Assembly (NCBI GenBank): GCA_020436935.1
Contig: JAGQWX010000053.1
Span: forward strand, 1 to 34,754
DNA length: 34,754 bases
Direction: 5' to 3'
Source of the DNA: Saprospiraceae bacterium
GTDB lineage: Bacteria > Bacteroidota > Bacteroidia > Chitinophagales > Saprospiraceae
In this document: positions 1 through 7,953 of the stretch, one piece after another
How the letters are laid out: each line of letters begins with the position of its first letter
Numbering within the stretch: the first letter of the stretch is position 1
Program-made: the position numbers and the translations under genes
The notes under the pieces: model-generated
What the model was told of the DNA's origin: nothing
What the model saw: the letters and a program-made list of their open reading frames with translations, nothing else
Database searches by the model: none

Positions 1-61
1 AATAAGGTAATACCATCTTTTGAATTGATTTACAAAACTTTACGTATATGACAATATTTAA

Positions 62-220
62 CTGATCGGCCCTGCTTCCAAAGAGGGGTGGACGGCATTC
101 GACCATTTAAATCATGACATGAATCTCATTATGCCGGCCGGGGTGTTGCGTGACAATGCATATAATTTAGTGAATGAAAAAACTGAATTCAATACGAGAT
201 GGAGAACCGATGCATTTTGA
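62..220 (+). pseudogene. C-terminal coding remnant, unidentified
   Basis: The frame starting right after a TAA (59-61) reads 52 codons of protein-like sequence (begins LIGPASKEGWTAF, ends RTDAF) to a TGA at 218-220. It has no start codon near its beginning and earlier stops in the same frame, so it looks like the tail of a frameshifted or truncated gene. I do not recognise the family. The frame ends about 30 bases before the next gene. Confidence 0.3.
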
Positions 221-235
221 TTAAATTTATAGCAA

Positions 236-243
236 TACCTTTG
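236..243 (+). promoter_or_regulatory. Bacteroidota -7 box upstream of the aminotransferase
   Basis: TACCTTTG matches the Bacteroidota sigma-ABfr -7 consensus TAnnTTTG and lies 10 bases before the ATG at 253, which would give a nearly leaderless mRNA. A TTTG at 216-219 could be the -33 element, but its 16-base spacing is shorter than the usual 19-20. Confidence 0.45.
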
Positions 244-252
244 TCAAAATAA

Positions 253-1548
253 ATGAATATGATCATAAAAGATTTTGCAAATACGCTTTCTGACAAAGGT
301 GAATCCCTGGCATCAGGTTCAGCCAGAATGGACATGGAATTATTCATGGACGCTGCCTCCAATAAATACCACCACGAAGACAATCCTCAGGGAGCTTTTG
401 CGCTGAACGTTGCAGAAAACTCGCCAATGGTAGCTGCAATGAAACACAAAATCGAAAAAATATTTGCCGAAGTCAGCCCAGACGACTGGATTTTTAAATA
501 TACCGATGCGCTCGGTCATCCTCCGGTCAGGGAAGTCATGGCTAACTTTATGAATCAGTATTTTGGACCCGCAGATTTCTCGGCTGCCAATATTGCATTC
601 TCCGCAGGTGCAGCAGCCGTCATTGAAGTGAGTACTTTTGTATTGCTCAATCCCGGAGATGTTGTTGTTATACCAGCTCCGGCTTACCCCATGTATACCA
701 ATGATCTTGCCCTGAAAAATGACGTCGAGCGGTATGACCTGCAAATCTTTGAAACGTCGGGATCAGAAGCAAAAAAAGGCGGATTGAATGTAGAAATGCT
801 GGAGAAAACCAGACTTGAGTTAGACAGCCAGGGTAAAAAAATTGGCATGCTGCTGATCACTTCTCCTGACAATCCTACGGGCAAAATATTTCAAACATCA
901 GACTTACTGGACATGGCAGCCTGGTGCCACCAACACAAGATTCACATGGTGGTCAATGAAATCTATGCACTTTCTGAATGGAAGAAAGAAAAACATGATT
1001 CTTTCGCTACCATCATGGCTACAATGCAATCAGAATACCTCCATCTGTGGTATGCGCTTTCCAAAGATTTTGCGATGTCTGGTTTCAGATTTGGCCTTGT
1101 GCATTCGCTGAATCAGGCATTTGTGAAAGCCTATGGAAATGCCAATATTCCGCATATGGTATCCAACCTCACCCAATGGATCGTTGGAACGATTTTTCAG
1201 GATGCAGCATTTATCGAAGGCTTTATTAAGGAAAGCAAACAATACCTCCAAAAAAGCCATGCTATGGTTACGGCTTTGCTGGAGAAATTTGAATTGCCGT
1301 ACGCTGATGCAGAGGGTAGTTTTTTCATTTGGGCTGATTTTTCCAGGTTTTTGAAAGTGGGAGATGAATCTGAATATATGGCCTTTTGGGAAGAGATGTA
1401 CAGAAAGTCCGGTGTTTTGTTGACTCCGGAACTTGGATTTGGACAGAAGAGCACTGGTTATTTCCGCATTGTGCATACTGCCGTAAGTATTGCTGAATTG
1501 TCCATCGCCATGCAGCGCCTGGAAGCGTTTTTGGAAGAAAAAATGTGA
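253..1548 (+). CDS. PLP-dependent aminotransferase, ACC-synthase-like (fold type I)
   Basis: A 431-aa class I/II aminotransferase. SPDNPTG (N207) is the conserved Asn that contacts the PLP ring oxygen, and YALSKDFAMSGFRFG carries the Schiff-base lysine (K271) in the SLSKDxGxxGFRxG context typical of 1-aminocyclopropane-1-carboxylate synthase-like enzymes. APAYPMY near residue 140 is the usual substrate-pocket segment. Length fits the family. Bacterial members are generally amino-acid aminotransferases or lyases rather than true ACC synthases, so the substrate is open. It stands alone behind a -7 box (236-243). An alternative start at the ATG at 259 would remove two residues. Confidence 0.85.
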   Translation: MNMIIKDFANTLSDKGESLASGSARMDMELFMDAASNKYHHEDNPQGAFALNVAENSPMVAAMKHKIEKIFAEVSPDDWIFKYTDALGHPPVREVMANFMNQYFGPADFSAANIAFSAGAAAVIEVSTFVLLNPGDVVVIPAPAYPMYTNDLALKNDVERYDLQIFETSGSEAKKGGLNVEMLEKTRLELDSQGKKIGMLLITSPDNPTGKIFQTSDLLDMAAWCHQHKIHMVVNEIYALSEWKKEKHDSFATIMATMQSEYLHLWYALSKDFAMSGFRFGLVHSLNQAFVKAYGNANIPHMVSNLTQWIVGTIFQDAAFIEGFIKESKQYLQKSHAMVTALLEKFELPYADAEGSFFIWADFSRFLKVGDESEYMAFWEEMYRKSGVLLTPELGFGQKSTGYFRIVHTAVSIAELSIAMQRLEAFLEEKM

Positions 1549-1859
1549 ACTTTTTTTGGCCAATATTTTATTTTTTCCCAAAGAATTAGGAAGTGATTTC
1601 ATCAAATTGGCCAAGCACTCTTGCTTAACAGATGCACTTATCTTCTTATAATGCTGTTTGGTAAAATGATAAAGTATCAAATTCAAGGATTGCATAAATA
1701 TTATTTACTCAGGAAATAATTTTGTTTTGCTTGCAGGATTTGATATCTTGTTGATGAGAATTTGAAATACTCCAATGATTTCCATCACCTCAGAAACAAT
1801 ATTTTTTAGTAGCATATGACCTCAATTTTTTATTTTAAAACCAATCAATTTTTCAAACT
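1549..1859. other. Intergenic region, no gene seen
   Basis: This AT-rich gap of about 310 bases has no convincing reading frame on either strand. T-rich runs follow the aminotransferase stop, but I see no strong hairpin. The end of the gap presumably holds the promoter and leader of the next lipoprotein gene, though no clean TAnnTTTG box is visible. Confidence 0.4.
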
Positions 1860-2237
1860 ATGAAAAAATCTCATCTACTTTTTGGAATCCTGTTCATTAT
1901 TCTATCATGTAAAAAGGACGAAGACAGCGGCCCTTGTTCAAAATCTGATTTTGTCGGCACCTATACCGGAATTTATAAATGCGATGGTGAAGATCCGGTT
2001 TCAGATGTAGATTACAAGATTGAAGAAAGAAGTGGGGATTATTATATAGTAGATAATGACGGAGAATCATATAAAATGACAATTTCCGGGTGTTCTTTTA
2101 CCGTTCCTGAAACCAATTTGATTTTGTTGACTGTGAGTGGTGACGGAAAATTGGATGGTACGGAAATCACCTTTAATTCAAAACTCAGCATTCTCACCAT
2201 TCCATTGAATTGCACATTCGTCGGCACTAAACAATAG
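1860..2237 (+). CDS. Small lipoprotein, paralogue A
   Basis: A 125-aa protein. MKKSHLLFGILFIILSC is a lipoprotein signal peptide with cleavage before C17, followed by KKDEDSG, an acidic stretch common in Bacteroidota lipoproteins routed to the cell surface. The mature part is about 108 aa, rich in beta-forming residues and Gly/Asp (DFVGTYTGIYKC), and ends CTFVGTKQ. The same signature (signal, SCKKDED, DFVGxYxGxxxC, CTFxGxKQ) recurs in the gene at 2609, so the two are tandem paralogues. The DFVGTYxG opening is like those of small lipocalin-like or META-like lipoproteins, but I cannot name a function. Confidence 0.75.
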   Translation: MKKSHLLFGILFIILSCKKDEDSGPCSKSDFVGTYTGIYKCDGEDPVSDVDYKIEERSGDYYIVDNDGESYKMTISGCSFTVPETNLILLTVSGDGKLDGTEITFNSKLSILTIPLNCTFVGTKQ

Positions 2238-2608
2238 TGGAATAACATATAATGATTGTTGATTAAAAAGTTAAAATATTTAACCTAAATATGCTATATA
2301 AATAAAATAAATGTATTTTAGCATAGATATTTGAAAAAACCTGTAGAAGAATTCCTTTATAAGCCCTGGAAAATTCTCCACAGTTTGCATAATGTTAAAT
2401 GATTTTATCTATACCTGAGTTTGCAAGTATAGATCGGAAAAGTTTTGCCTGAATTCTTCTGATAAGGGTAAAGATTGCTACAGCATAGATGAAATTTATT
2501 TTCGAAATTCTGCTTAGAGCTTTAAGCAATGTGCACGCTTGGTTGAGCTAATGCAGGAAATGATTAATGAAAACGGAAGATTATAAACACTATTAAATAT
2601 TTAGAACT
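2238..2608. other. Intergenic region with possible decayed coding sequence
   Basis: A gap of about 370 bases between the two paralogous lipoproteins. In the plus frame ending at the TAA 2584-2586 it reads as protein-like (contains KDCYSIDEIYFRNSA, a TAG, then SFKQCARLVELMQEMINENG). This could be a dead gene remnant or chance. No start codon, promoter box or terminator is convincing. Confidence 0.25.
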
Positions 2609-2977
2609 ATGAAAAAATCGATGATTTTACTTTTTACCTTTTTGGCCATGTTTTCATGCAAAAAAGATGAAGACACTTGTGCAGCCTCAGATTTTGTTGG
2701 AGTTTATAGCGGAACATTTACTTGCCCCGGAGAAGATGACCAAACCTCAATGTTTGAGTTAAAACTCGACGGCGGAAAATTGGTTCTTGAGGACGATGAA
2801 GGAGAGCAATATAACCTTCAACAAGATGACTGCGATTTTACAATTCCCATCGTCAATTTTGGCCTGGGTTCATACAATGGCAAAGGTAACCTGAATGGAA
2901 ATGAATTAACTCTGGAAATTACTGTGAGCGCCTTGGGAGAAACACAAACATGTACATTCAAAGGATCAAAGCAATAA
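2609..2977 (+). CDS. Small lipoprotein, paralogue B
   Basis: A 122-aa lipoprotein with signal peptide MKKSMILLFTFLAMFSC (lipid-modified C17) and the tail KKDEDTC. The body opens SDFVGVYSGTFTCPGEDD and closes QTCTFKGSKQ, matching the neighbour at 1860 in length, Cys positions and both termini. Four mature cysteines could form disulfides in the periplasm or at the surface. Function is unknown. The pair most likely arose by tandem duplication. Confidence 0.75.
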   Translation: MKKSMILLFTFLAMFSCKKDEDTCAASDFVGVYSGTFTCPGEDDQTSMFELKLDGGKLVLEDDEGEQYNLQQDDCDFTIPIVNFGLGSYNGKGNLNGNELTLEITVSALGETQTCTFKGSKQ

Positions 2978-3040
2978 TTTGACCTATTTGGGATGAACTT
3001 CATTTCCATTTAGTCATTTGATATTATCCCTCAATTAATG

Positions 3041-3096
3041 AAGCAATTGGTGTACTTTTATCTTCATAAGATAATCGTGCACCATTGCTTTATGAT
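3041..3096 (+). repeat. 56-bp direct repeat, copy 1
   Basis: Begins AAGCAATTGGTGTAC and ends ACCATTGCTTTATGAT. It matches bases 5319-5374 at 53 of 56 positions. The ends are near-inverted (AAGCAAT-TGGTG against CACCATTGCTT), so each copy could form an imperfect hairpin. The second copy sits directly on the start of the glycerate kinase gene. This copy precedes no related gene and looks like a duplicated upstream region. Confidence 0.8.
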
Positions 3097-3187
3097 GGTT
3101 ATTTTGGATGAGCATTCATTATGAAATGGAGAATAACTCTATCACATTTCCTGATTAAAATAAAAGACGGTAATACAAATTGGAAAA

Positions 3188-3739
3188 ATGAAATTTATCC
3201 CATCCATTTATATTTGTTTTTTGCTGATAAGTTGTTTTCCCACAAAACGATTAAGTCTGGATATATCCAAATCTGTCGCTCCTGCAAAGCTCAATCTTGC
3301 GGGCTCATTTTCTGATGGGTTCAATAGGATTTATTTATACGAAAACAATGTTTTAATCAGACGTCTGGTAGCTCCGGAATTCAATATAAGGGACTTAAAA
3401 AGACAGAATTACCCAGGTGGATATGGCTGGTATTTTATTGAAGGTAATAATATCGTATTGCAATATTATGTGCGAGCCGAAGGTGCGCCATATGTTATAG
3501 TTGAGACAAAAGGCATTATTTTAAATCAATATGTAATACAGGTTGAATCCATAAAAGAAATTGGTGGGAATCTTCTTTGGAAATCGACGATTAGAGAGGA
3601 TATAGACACGTCACAATTTATATTCAGAGAAGAGATAAAACCCGACTCAGTAAATCCATGGGTGCCTATTGACGACACAAGTTACCAGCAAGCTTTGAGT
3701 AAACGAATATGGAGGAAAAAATTCAATGGATTTGAGTAG
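3188..3739 (+). CDS. Predicted lipoprotein of unknown function
   Basis: A 183-aa protein starting MKFIPSIYICFLLISC, a lipoprotein signal with C16 as the lipidation site, then FPTKRLSLDISKSV. The mature part is mostly predicted beta strand with no motif I recognise and ends in a basic tail (KRIWRKKFNGFE). It lies inside the 2.3-kb block flanked by the 56-bp direct repeats at 3041 and 5319, together with the Rpn genes, so it may have arrived with them. Confidence 0.65.
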   Translation: MKFIPSIYICFLLISCFPTKRLSLDISKSVAPAKLNLAGSFSDGFNRIYLYENNVLIRRLVAPEFNIRDLKRQNYPGGYGWYFIEGNNIVLQYYVRAEGAPYVIVETKGIILNQYVIQVESIKEIGGNLLWKSTIREDIDTSQFIFREEIKPDSVNPWVPIDDTSYQQALSKRIWRKKFNGFE

Positions 3740-3757
3740 GTAAATGCAAATTTATAA

Positions 3758-4084
3758 TCAAAGTAAATTTATCTCCTCCTCAGATAAATCAGTAATATCA
3801 GTAATTTGTTGAGTGGTCAATTGGCCAGCATTTTTCAAATTGGTGGCAACAAATTTTAAGGCTTCAGCCCTCCCAATAGCTAGCCCAGTAGCATAGCCTT
3901 TAGCTAGTCCAATAGCATAGCCTTCAGCCCATCCTTTTTTAAAAGCTTCCGCGTTGATAGTAGCCTCGGTGCGGATGGCATCAAGGTAATGATCATATGC
4001 CAGCAGTTGTCCAGCAGTGAGATTCAAACCTTTCGGAAATTCAAACTCCTCTAATAATTCAGGAAATGGCATCATATGCTTCAC
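3758..4084 (-). pseudogene. Rpn/PD-(D/E)XK nuclease family, C-terminal duplicate fragment
   Basis: This 108-aa frame aligns with the C-terminal third of the neighbour at 4110-5072: LTAGQLLAYDHYLDAIRTEATI against FTPEQLLAYDKYLDAIRTEASI, then the Gly/Ala/Lys-rich GLAKGYATGLAIG helix and the closing ITDLSEEEINLL. The nuclease core is absent. A TAA lies just upstream of the GTG at 4084, and an ATG exists at 4075. It is best read as a truncated tandem copy of the full gene 25 bases away rather than an active protein. Confidence 0.7.
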
Positions 4085-4109
4085 TTATGAATGATGAGTA
4101 TATTACAAT

Positions 4110-5072
4110 TTATAACAAATTGACCTCATCTTCCGATAAACCAGTGACATCAGCAATTTGCTCAGTAGGCATAGTACCAGCTTTTTTTAATCTAAGCGCT
4201 ACAGATTTTAAAGTTTCAGCCTCGGCTTTAATCCTTCCAATTTCTTCGCCTTTAGCTAATCCGATTTCTTCGCCTTTAGCTAGTCCGATTTCTTCGCCTT
4301 TAGCTAATCCGATGGCTTCACCTTTAGCTATTCCAATGGCTTCACCTTCAGCTTTTCCTTTTTTAAGTGCGTCTGCTTTGATTGAAGCCTCGGTGCGGAT
4401 CGCATCAAGATATTTATCATATGCGAGCAATTGTTCAGGCGTGAAATTGCTCTCTTTTGTGAGCTCAATGGCCTCCAGGATTTCGGGAGGAAGCAAAATT
4501 TTATCTTCAGGAGTGTGCATGAGCTTATCCATTTCTGTTAAGTAACGCAACCAAAGTACGGTTAGTTTCTTGTCTCTGAGTTTTTTAGATTGGAATTTTG
4601 GTAATTCTACAAAAATCAAATTCAAACCCTCAATAATTTTAGAAGCATGAAATTGATTTGTCATCAGGTAGTGATGGTACCAGTCTTGAATACTATTATC
4701 AAAGTTTTGATTGATGATAGACAAAGCATATACCGGCATTAACCCATCATATTTTACGCCTTTGAGCAATTGTCTTACATAAATTTTGGCTGCATTGAAT
4801 AAAACCCGACTCATGAAAGAGTCCGTCCACAACATTTGCATTTCAACTATAAAGTGCCTTCCAGAGGAATCTTTACATCTAACATCCACAATTGAATTCT
4901 TCACTAGTGATGGTAACTCAGATATCAATTCAGTTTTGACAAATTCAATCTCAATAATTTCTTTGCCAGGCTGAAGTGGTAGAAGGGCATTGAGAAAGGA
5001 AATGGTAATCTTAGGGTGTTCTCCAAAAACTCTTTTGAAAACGAGGTCATTTTTAGGGTCAAGGTATTTCAT
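4110..5072 (-). CDS. Rpn family recombination-promoting nuclease / putative transposase
   Basis: A 320-aa protein from the ATG at 5072 (MKYLDPKNDLVFKRVFGEHP), the standard N-terminus of the Rpn/PDDEXK family. An upstream TTG/ATG extension to 5126 is less likely. The PD-(D/E)XK core includes VDVRCKDSSGRHFIVEMQM (conserved D, then E-x-Q). These proteins are DNA endonucleases linked to RecA-independent recombination and are often variable in copy number. The C-terminal part holds five tandem 8-residue units of the GEEIGLAK type (4229-4348) that should form a long charged helix, and ends with the GLSEDEVNLL motif. A truncated copy lies directly downstream. Confidence 0.85.
   Translation of the reverse strand: MKYLDPKNDLVFKRVFGEHPKITISFLNALLPLQPGKEIIEIEFVKTELISELPSLVKNSIVDVRCKDSSGRHFIVEMQMLWTDSFMSRVLFNAAKIYVRQLLKGVKYDGLMPVYALSIINQNFDNSIQDWYHHYLMTNQFHASKIIEGLNLIFVELPKFQSKKLRDKKLTVLWLRYLTEMDKLMHTPEDKILLPPEILEAIELTKESNFTPEQLLAYDKYLDAIRTEASIKADALKKGKAEGEAIGIAKGEAIGLAKGEEIGLAKGEEIGLAKGEEIGRIKAEAETLKSVALRLKKAGTMPTEQIADVTGLSEDEVNLL
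4229..4348 (-). repeat. Five tandem 24-bp coding repeats
   Basis: Five in-frame 24-base units encode GEAIGIAK, GEAIGLAK, GEEIGLAK, GEEIGLAK and GEEIGRIK in the Rpn gene. The middle units are nearly identical at DNA level, so copy number can change by slippage without breaking the frame. The neighbouring fragment carries fewer and diverged units (GWAEGYAIGLAKGYATGLAIG). Confidence 0.85.
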
Positions 5073-5191
5073 AGTTATAGAATTTTTCAGAAGGTTTACA
5101 ACTGTACGGAAAATGAAAGTAGACAATTCTAAATCCGCCCAGTGTTGAAATCAAAAGTAATTGAGGAATTAAAAAAAGACAAGCAATTATC

Positions 5192-5220
5192 CGTTTATAA
5201 ACGTTTATAAACGTTTATGA
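5192..5220. promoter_or_regulatory. Iterated palindrome upstream of the Rpn gene
   Basis: CGTTTATAAACG, a perfect 12-base palindrome, occurs twice with a 2-base overlap (5192-5203, 5202-5213) and is followed by a third partial unit CGTTTATGA. The 10-base period is one helical turn, so a dimeric regulator could bind in series on one DNA face. The array lies about 120 bases upstream of the Rpn start codon at 5072 and about 150 bases upstream of the glycerate kinase start. Confidence 0.5.
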
Positions 5221-5318
5221 CATTCAAATTATGGTTTGACTGCAAAAATTGAGGAAATGCTCATGCTCAATGTTAAAGAAAAAAGTGAAATCGTTTTTTG
5301 ACATATTTTAATGATATA

Positions 5319-5374
5319 AAGCAATTGGCGTACTTTTATCTTCATTAAATAATCGTGCACCATTGCTTTATGAT
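5319..5374 (+). repeat. 56-bp direct repeat, copy 2
   Basis: Second copy of the repeat at 3041-3096 (53 of 56 bases identical). It runs into the first codons of the glycerate kinase gene, since the ATG at 5370 is inside it. It therefore carries that gene's leader and probably its native upstream region, with the 3041 copy being the duplicate at the far end of the inserted block. Confidence 0.8.
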
Positions 5375-6677
5375 CGTTGAAGATTTACACCAAGCTGCCG
5401 TAGCGTCTGTGCTCCCTGATGTTTTGATCAGGAAGCATTTGAGACAAGTTCATGGAGATCTTTATTTTGGCGATCGTGTATTTTCTCTGGAAGGGAAAAA
5501 TATATATGTCATTGGCGCAGGAAAGGCTGCATATGGAATGGCACTTACGGTGGAGGCTGTACTTGGACCCTTGATCCATGATGGACTGATAACTACCAAA
5601 TACGGGCACGGCGGATCTCTCCAAACTATACGAGTCCTCGAGGCTGGTCATCCACTGCCGGATGCTGCCGGACAAAATGCGGTACACCAGACACTGGACC
5701 TGCTCAAAAAGGTGAAAAGCAATGACATTGTCATCAGTCTGATCAGTGGTGGAGCAAGCGCAATATGGTGTGATCCGGCGCCAACTATAAGTCTTGAAGA
5801 CTTTCGCAAGACCTCAGAACTTTTGATCAATTGCGGAGCAACCATTCATGAAATCAATGCCGTAAGGAAACATATCTCGAGTCTCAAAGGCGGACAACTC
5901 GCGCGCCTTGTGAATCACGCAAGCCTGCTCACATTGATGATCAGTGATGTGCCGGGTGACGATCCGGATGTCATCGCCAGCGGACCTACGGTACCGGATC
6001 TTTCAACATTTGACATGGCATTGGAAACCATCAATAAGTATGATCTGACCCAGGACATGCCTGGAGTGGTAATGCAAAGACTACAGGATGGACAACTGGG
6101 CTTAATTCCTGAAACGCCAAAGCCCGGAGATAAGGCTTTTGATCATGTACAACACATCATCATTGGTTCCAACAAAATGGCTTTGGAGGAAGCTGCCAGC
6201 TTTTTGTCAAAACGAGGCCTAGAGGTATTCAAAAAAGAAGAAATTATAAAAGGTGATTGTGAAAAAGAAGCCATAGATCTGGTTCAGCGCGCACTGGAAA
6301 TTTCCGGCAATAAAAAGCAAGCCATTTGCCTGCTCCAGGGTGGAGAGACAACAGTGGTTCATGACGGTAGTGGATACGGAGGAAGAAATCAGCATTTTGT
6401 ATTGTCGGCACTGTATCATTTATTGCAGAATAAAAAGCCGGAGGACAAGCACATCTATCATATTTTTAGCTTTGGTACGGACGGGAGTGACGGGCCAACA
6501 GAAGCCAACGGTGCATTTGCGTCAACGGCCCAAAATCACGAGATGGATCAGATTTTACACTACTTGAAGGACTTCAATTCTTACCACTATTTTCATACAT
6601 TTGGCGGGCTGCTGATTTCAGGGCCAACGCAAACCAATGTTATGGATATCATGGGAATCATCATTTTACCACAATGA
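5370..6677 (+). CDS. Glycerate 2-kinase (GckA/TtuD, MOFRL family)
   Basis: A 435-aa protein of the type-II glycerate kinase family, which phosphorylates D-glycerate to 2-phosphoglycerate with ATP and feeds glycolysis. The N-terminal domain shows VIGAGKAAYGMA, the LISGGASAIW loop and ISDVPGDDPDVIASGPTVPD, all hallmark segments. The C-terminal MOFRL domain has LLQGGETTV, GRNQHFVLSAL and FGTDGSDGPTEANGA. I chose the ATG at 5370 (MIVEDLHQAA). A GTG at 5355 would add five residues (MHHCF) inside the repeat. The stop overlaps the permease start by 4 bases (ATGA), so the two are translationally coupled. Confidence 0.9.
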   Translation: MIVEDLHQAAVASVLPDVLIRKHLRQVHGDLYFGDRVFSLEGKNIYVIGAGKAAYGMALTVEAVLGPLIHDGLITTKYGHGGSLQTIRVLEAGHPLPDAAGQNAVHQTLDLLKKVKSNDIVISLISGGASAIWCDPAPTISLEDFRKTSELLINCGATIHEINAVRKHISSLKGGQLARLVNHASLLTLMISDVPGDDPDVIASGPTVPDLSTFDMALETINKYDLTQDMPGVVMQRLQDGQLGLIPETPKPGDKAFDHVQHIIIGSNKMALEEAASFLSKRGLEVFKKEEIIKGDCEKEAIDLVQRALEISGNKKQAICLLQGGETTVVHDGSGYGGRNQHFVLSALYHLLQNKKPEDKHIYHIFSFGTDGSDGPTEANGAFASTAQNHEMDQILHYLKDFNSYHYFHTFGGLLISGPTQTNVMDIMGIIILPQ

Positions 6678-7918
6678 GTGCAATAGGTGCTCTGGTCGGA
6701 TTGCTGCTGTCGATTTTTCTGATCGTCAGGAAAGTATCGCCATTTTATAGCTTACTATTAGGTGCAACCATTGGAGGACTCGTAGGTGGCTTTGGCATTG
6801 CCGAAACTGTCGCTCAAATGATCAGCGGAGTGAAGGATGTGAGTCCTGCAATTGTGAGAATACTGTCTGCAGGTGTGCTTACGGGCACACTGATCAAGTC
6901 AGGTGCTGCCGCATCCATTGCACACTTTATGGTCGAAAAACTGGGCAACAAAAGGGTATACGCCTCACTGGCGCTATCATGTTTTGTCCTCACGGGCATT
7001 GGTGTATTTATAGACGTTGCAGTCATCACGGTAGCACCGATTGCCCTGAACATTGGCAAGGAACTCAAAATCAGCAAAGCGCCATTATTACTGATGATGA
7101 TCGGTGGGGGAAAGTGTGGCAACATCATATCACCCAACCCCAATACCATTGTAGCTGCTGAAAACTTGCAGGCCGATCTTTCTCAAGTCATGCTTGCCAA
7201 CGCATTTCCTGCACTCATAGGCTTGATTTTTGTCATTTGGGTCATGCCACTCATTTTTCCATCAGGAGACCTTGAGGTCATGGAGGATGAAGTCAGTGTA
7301 GCAGAAAAAATATTACCGGGCATAGGAGTGAGCCTTGTAGCTCCGATCACAGCCATATTGCTGCTCGCGATGAGGCCAGTACTTGATATAGCCATTGACC
7401 CATTGCTGGCATTGCCCATGGCAGGTCTTGCAGGAGTAGCAGCTACACGGAGCTGGAATAAACTGGAAGAAGGATTGAATTATGGCCTGATGCGCATGTC
7501 TTCCATTGCCATTTTGCTGGTGGGAACGGGCACGATTGCAGGCATCATCAAAGCATCATCGATCAAAGATGTATTGCTGTCAGTTTTGAGCAGCATGTCT
7601 TTGGACCCGGCAGTGCTGGCCCCATTTTCCGGTGCCGTCATGTCCGCTGCCTCGGCTTCTACAACCGCAGGGGCAACAATAGCTTCCGCTACCTTTGGCA
7701 GTATGATGCTCGAGGCTGGCGTCGGCGCCATCGCTGCCGCAGCCATGATGAACGCAGGGGCGACAGTTTTAGACCATTTGCCACATGGCTCTTTTTTCCA
7801 TGCGACCGGTGGTGTGATGAACTTCAACATCAAAGACAGATTGCGCCTGATCCCCTATGAAAGTCTGATTGGTCTTTTTTTGGCCATTTTGTCTTATGTA
7901 TTTTTGGTCTTATTTTGA
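6674..7918 (+). CDS. GntP-family permease (gluconate/glycerate:H+ symporter)
   Basis: A 414-aa, very hydrophobic protein with about 12 predicted membrane segments from the first residues on. GntP-family signs are the N-terminal re-entrant segment, KLGNKRVYASLALSC, GGGKCGNIISPNPNT and the late DHLPHGSFFHATGG motif. GntP transporters import gluconate, hydroxy acids or glycerate with protons. Coupling to the glycerate kinase (ATGA overlap) makes glycerate or a related hydroxy acid the likely substrate. Confidence 0.88.
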   Translation: MSAIGALVGLLLSIFLIVRKVSPFYSLLLGATIGGLVGGFGIAETVAQMISGVKDVSPAIVRILSAGVLTGTLIKSGAAASIAHFMVEKLGNKRVYASLALSCFVLTGIGVFIDVAVITVAPIALNIGKELKISKAPLLLMMIGGGKCGNIISPNPNTIVAAENLQADLSQVMLANAFPALIGLIFVIWVMPLIFPSGDLEVMEDEVSVAEKILPGIGVSLVAPITAILLLAMRPVLDIAIDPLLALPMAGLAGVAATRSWNKLEEGLNYGLMRMSSIAILLVGTGTIAGIIKASSIKDVLLSVLSSMSLDPAVLAPFSGAVMSAASASTTAGATIASATFGSMMLEAGVGAIAAAAMMNAGATVLDHLPHGSFFHATGGVMNFNIKDRLRLIPYESLIGLFLAILSYVFLVLF

Positions 7919-7953
7919 GTTTTGTAAACCCCTTAAAAGAAAAGCTAGATACC

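Noticed and set aside
3121-3315. Overlapping 64-aa frame before the third lipoprotein
   Set aside because: It is out of frame with the lipoprotein, which has a clear signal peptide, and its own sequence shows no protein character.
4229-4348. CRISPR array
   Set aside because: The repeats are contiguous in-frame coding units with no spacers; no other spaced repeats occur in the window.
4066-4545. 159-aa plus-strand frame rich in SSPLANPI repeats
   Set aside because: It is the antisense shadow of the 24-bp repeats in the Rpn gene.
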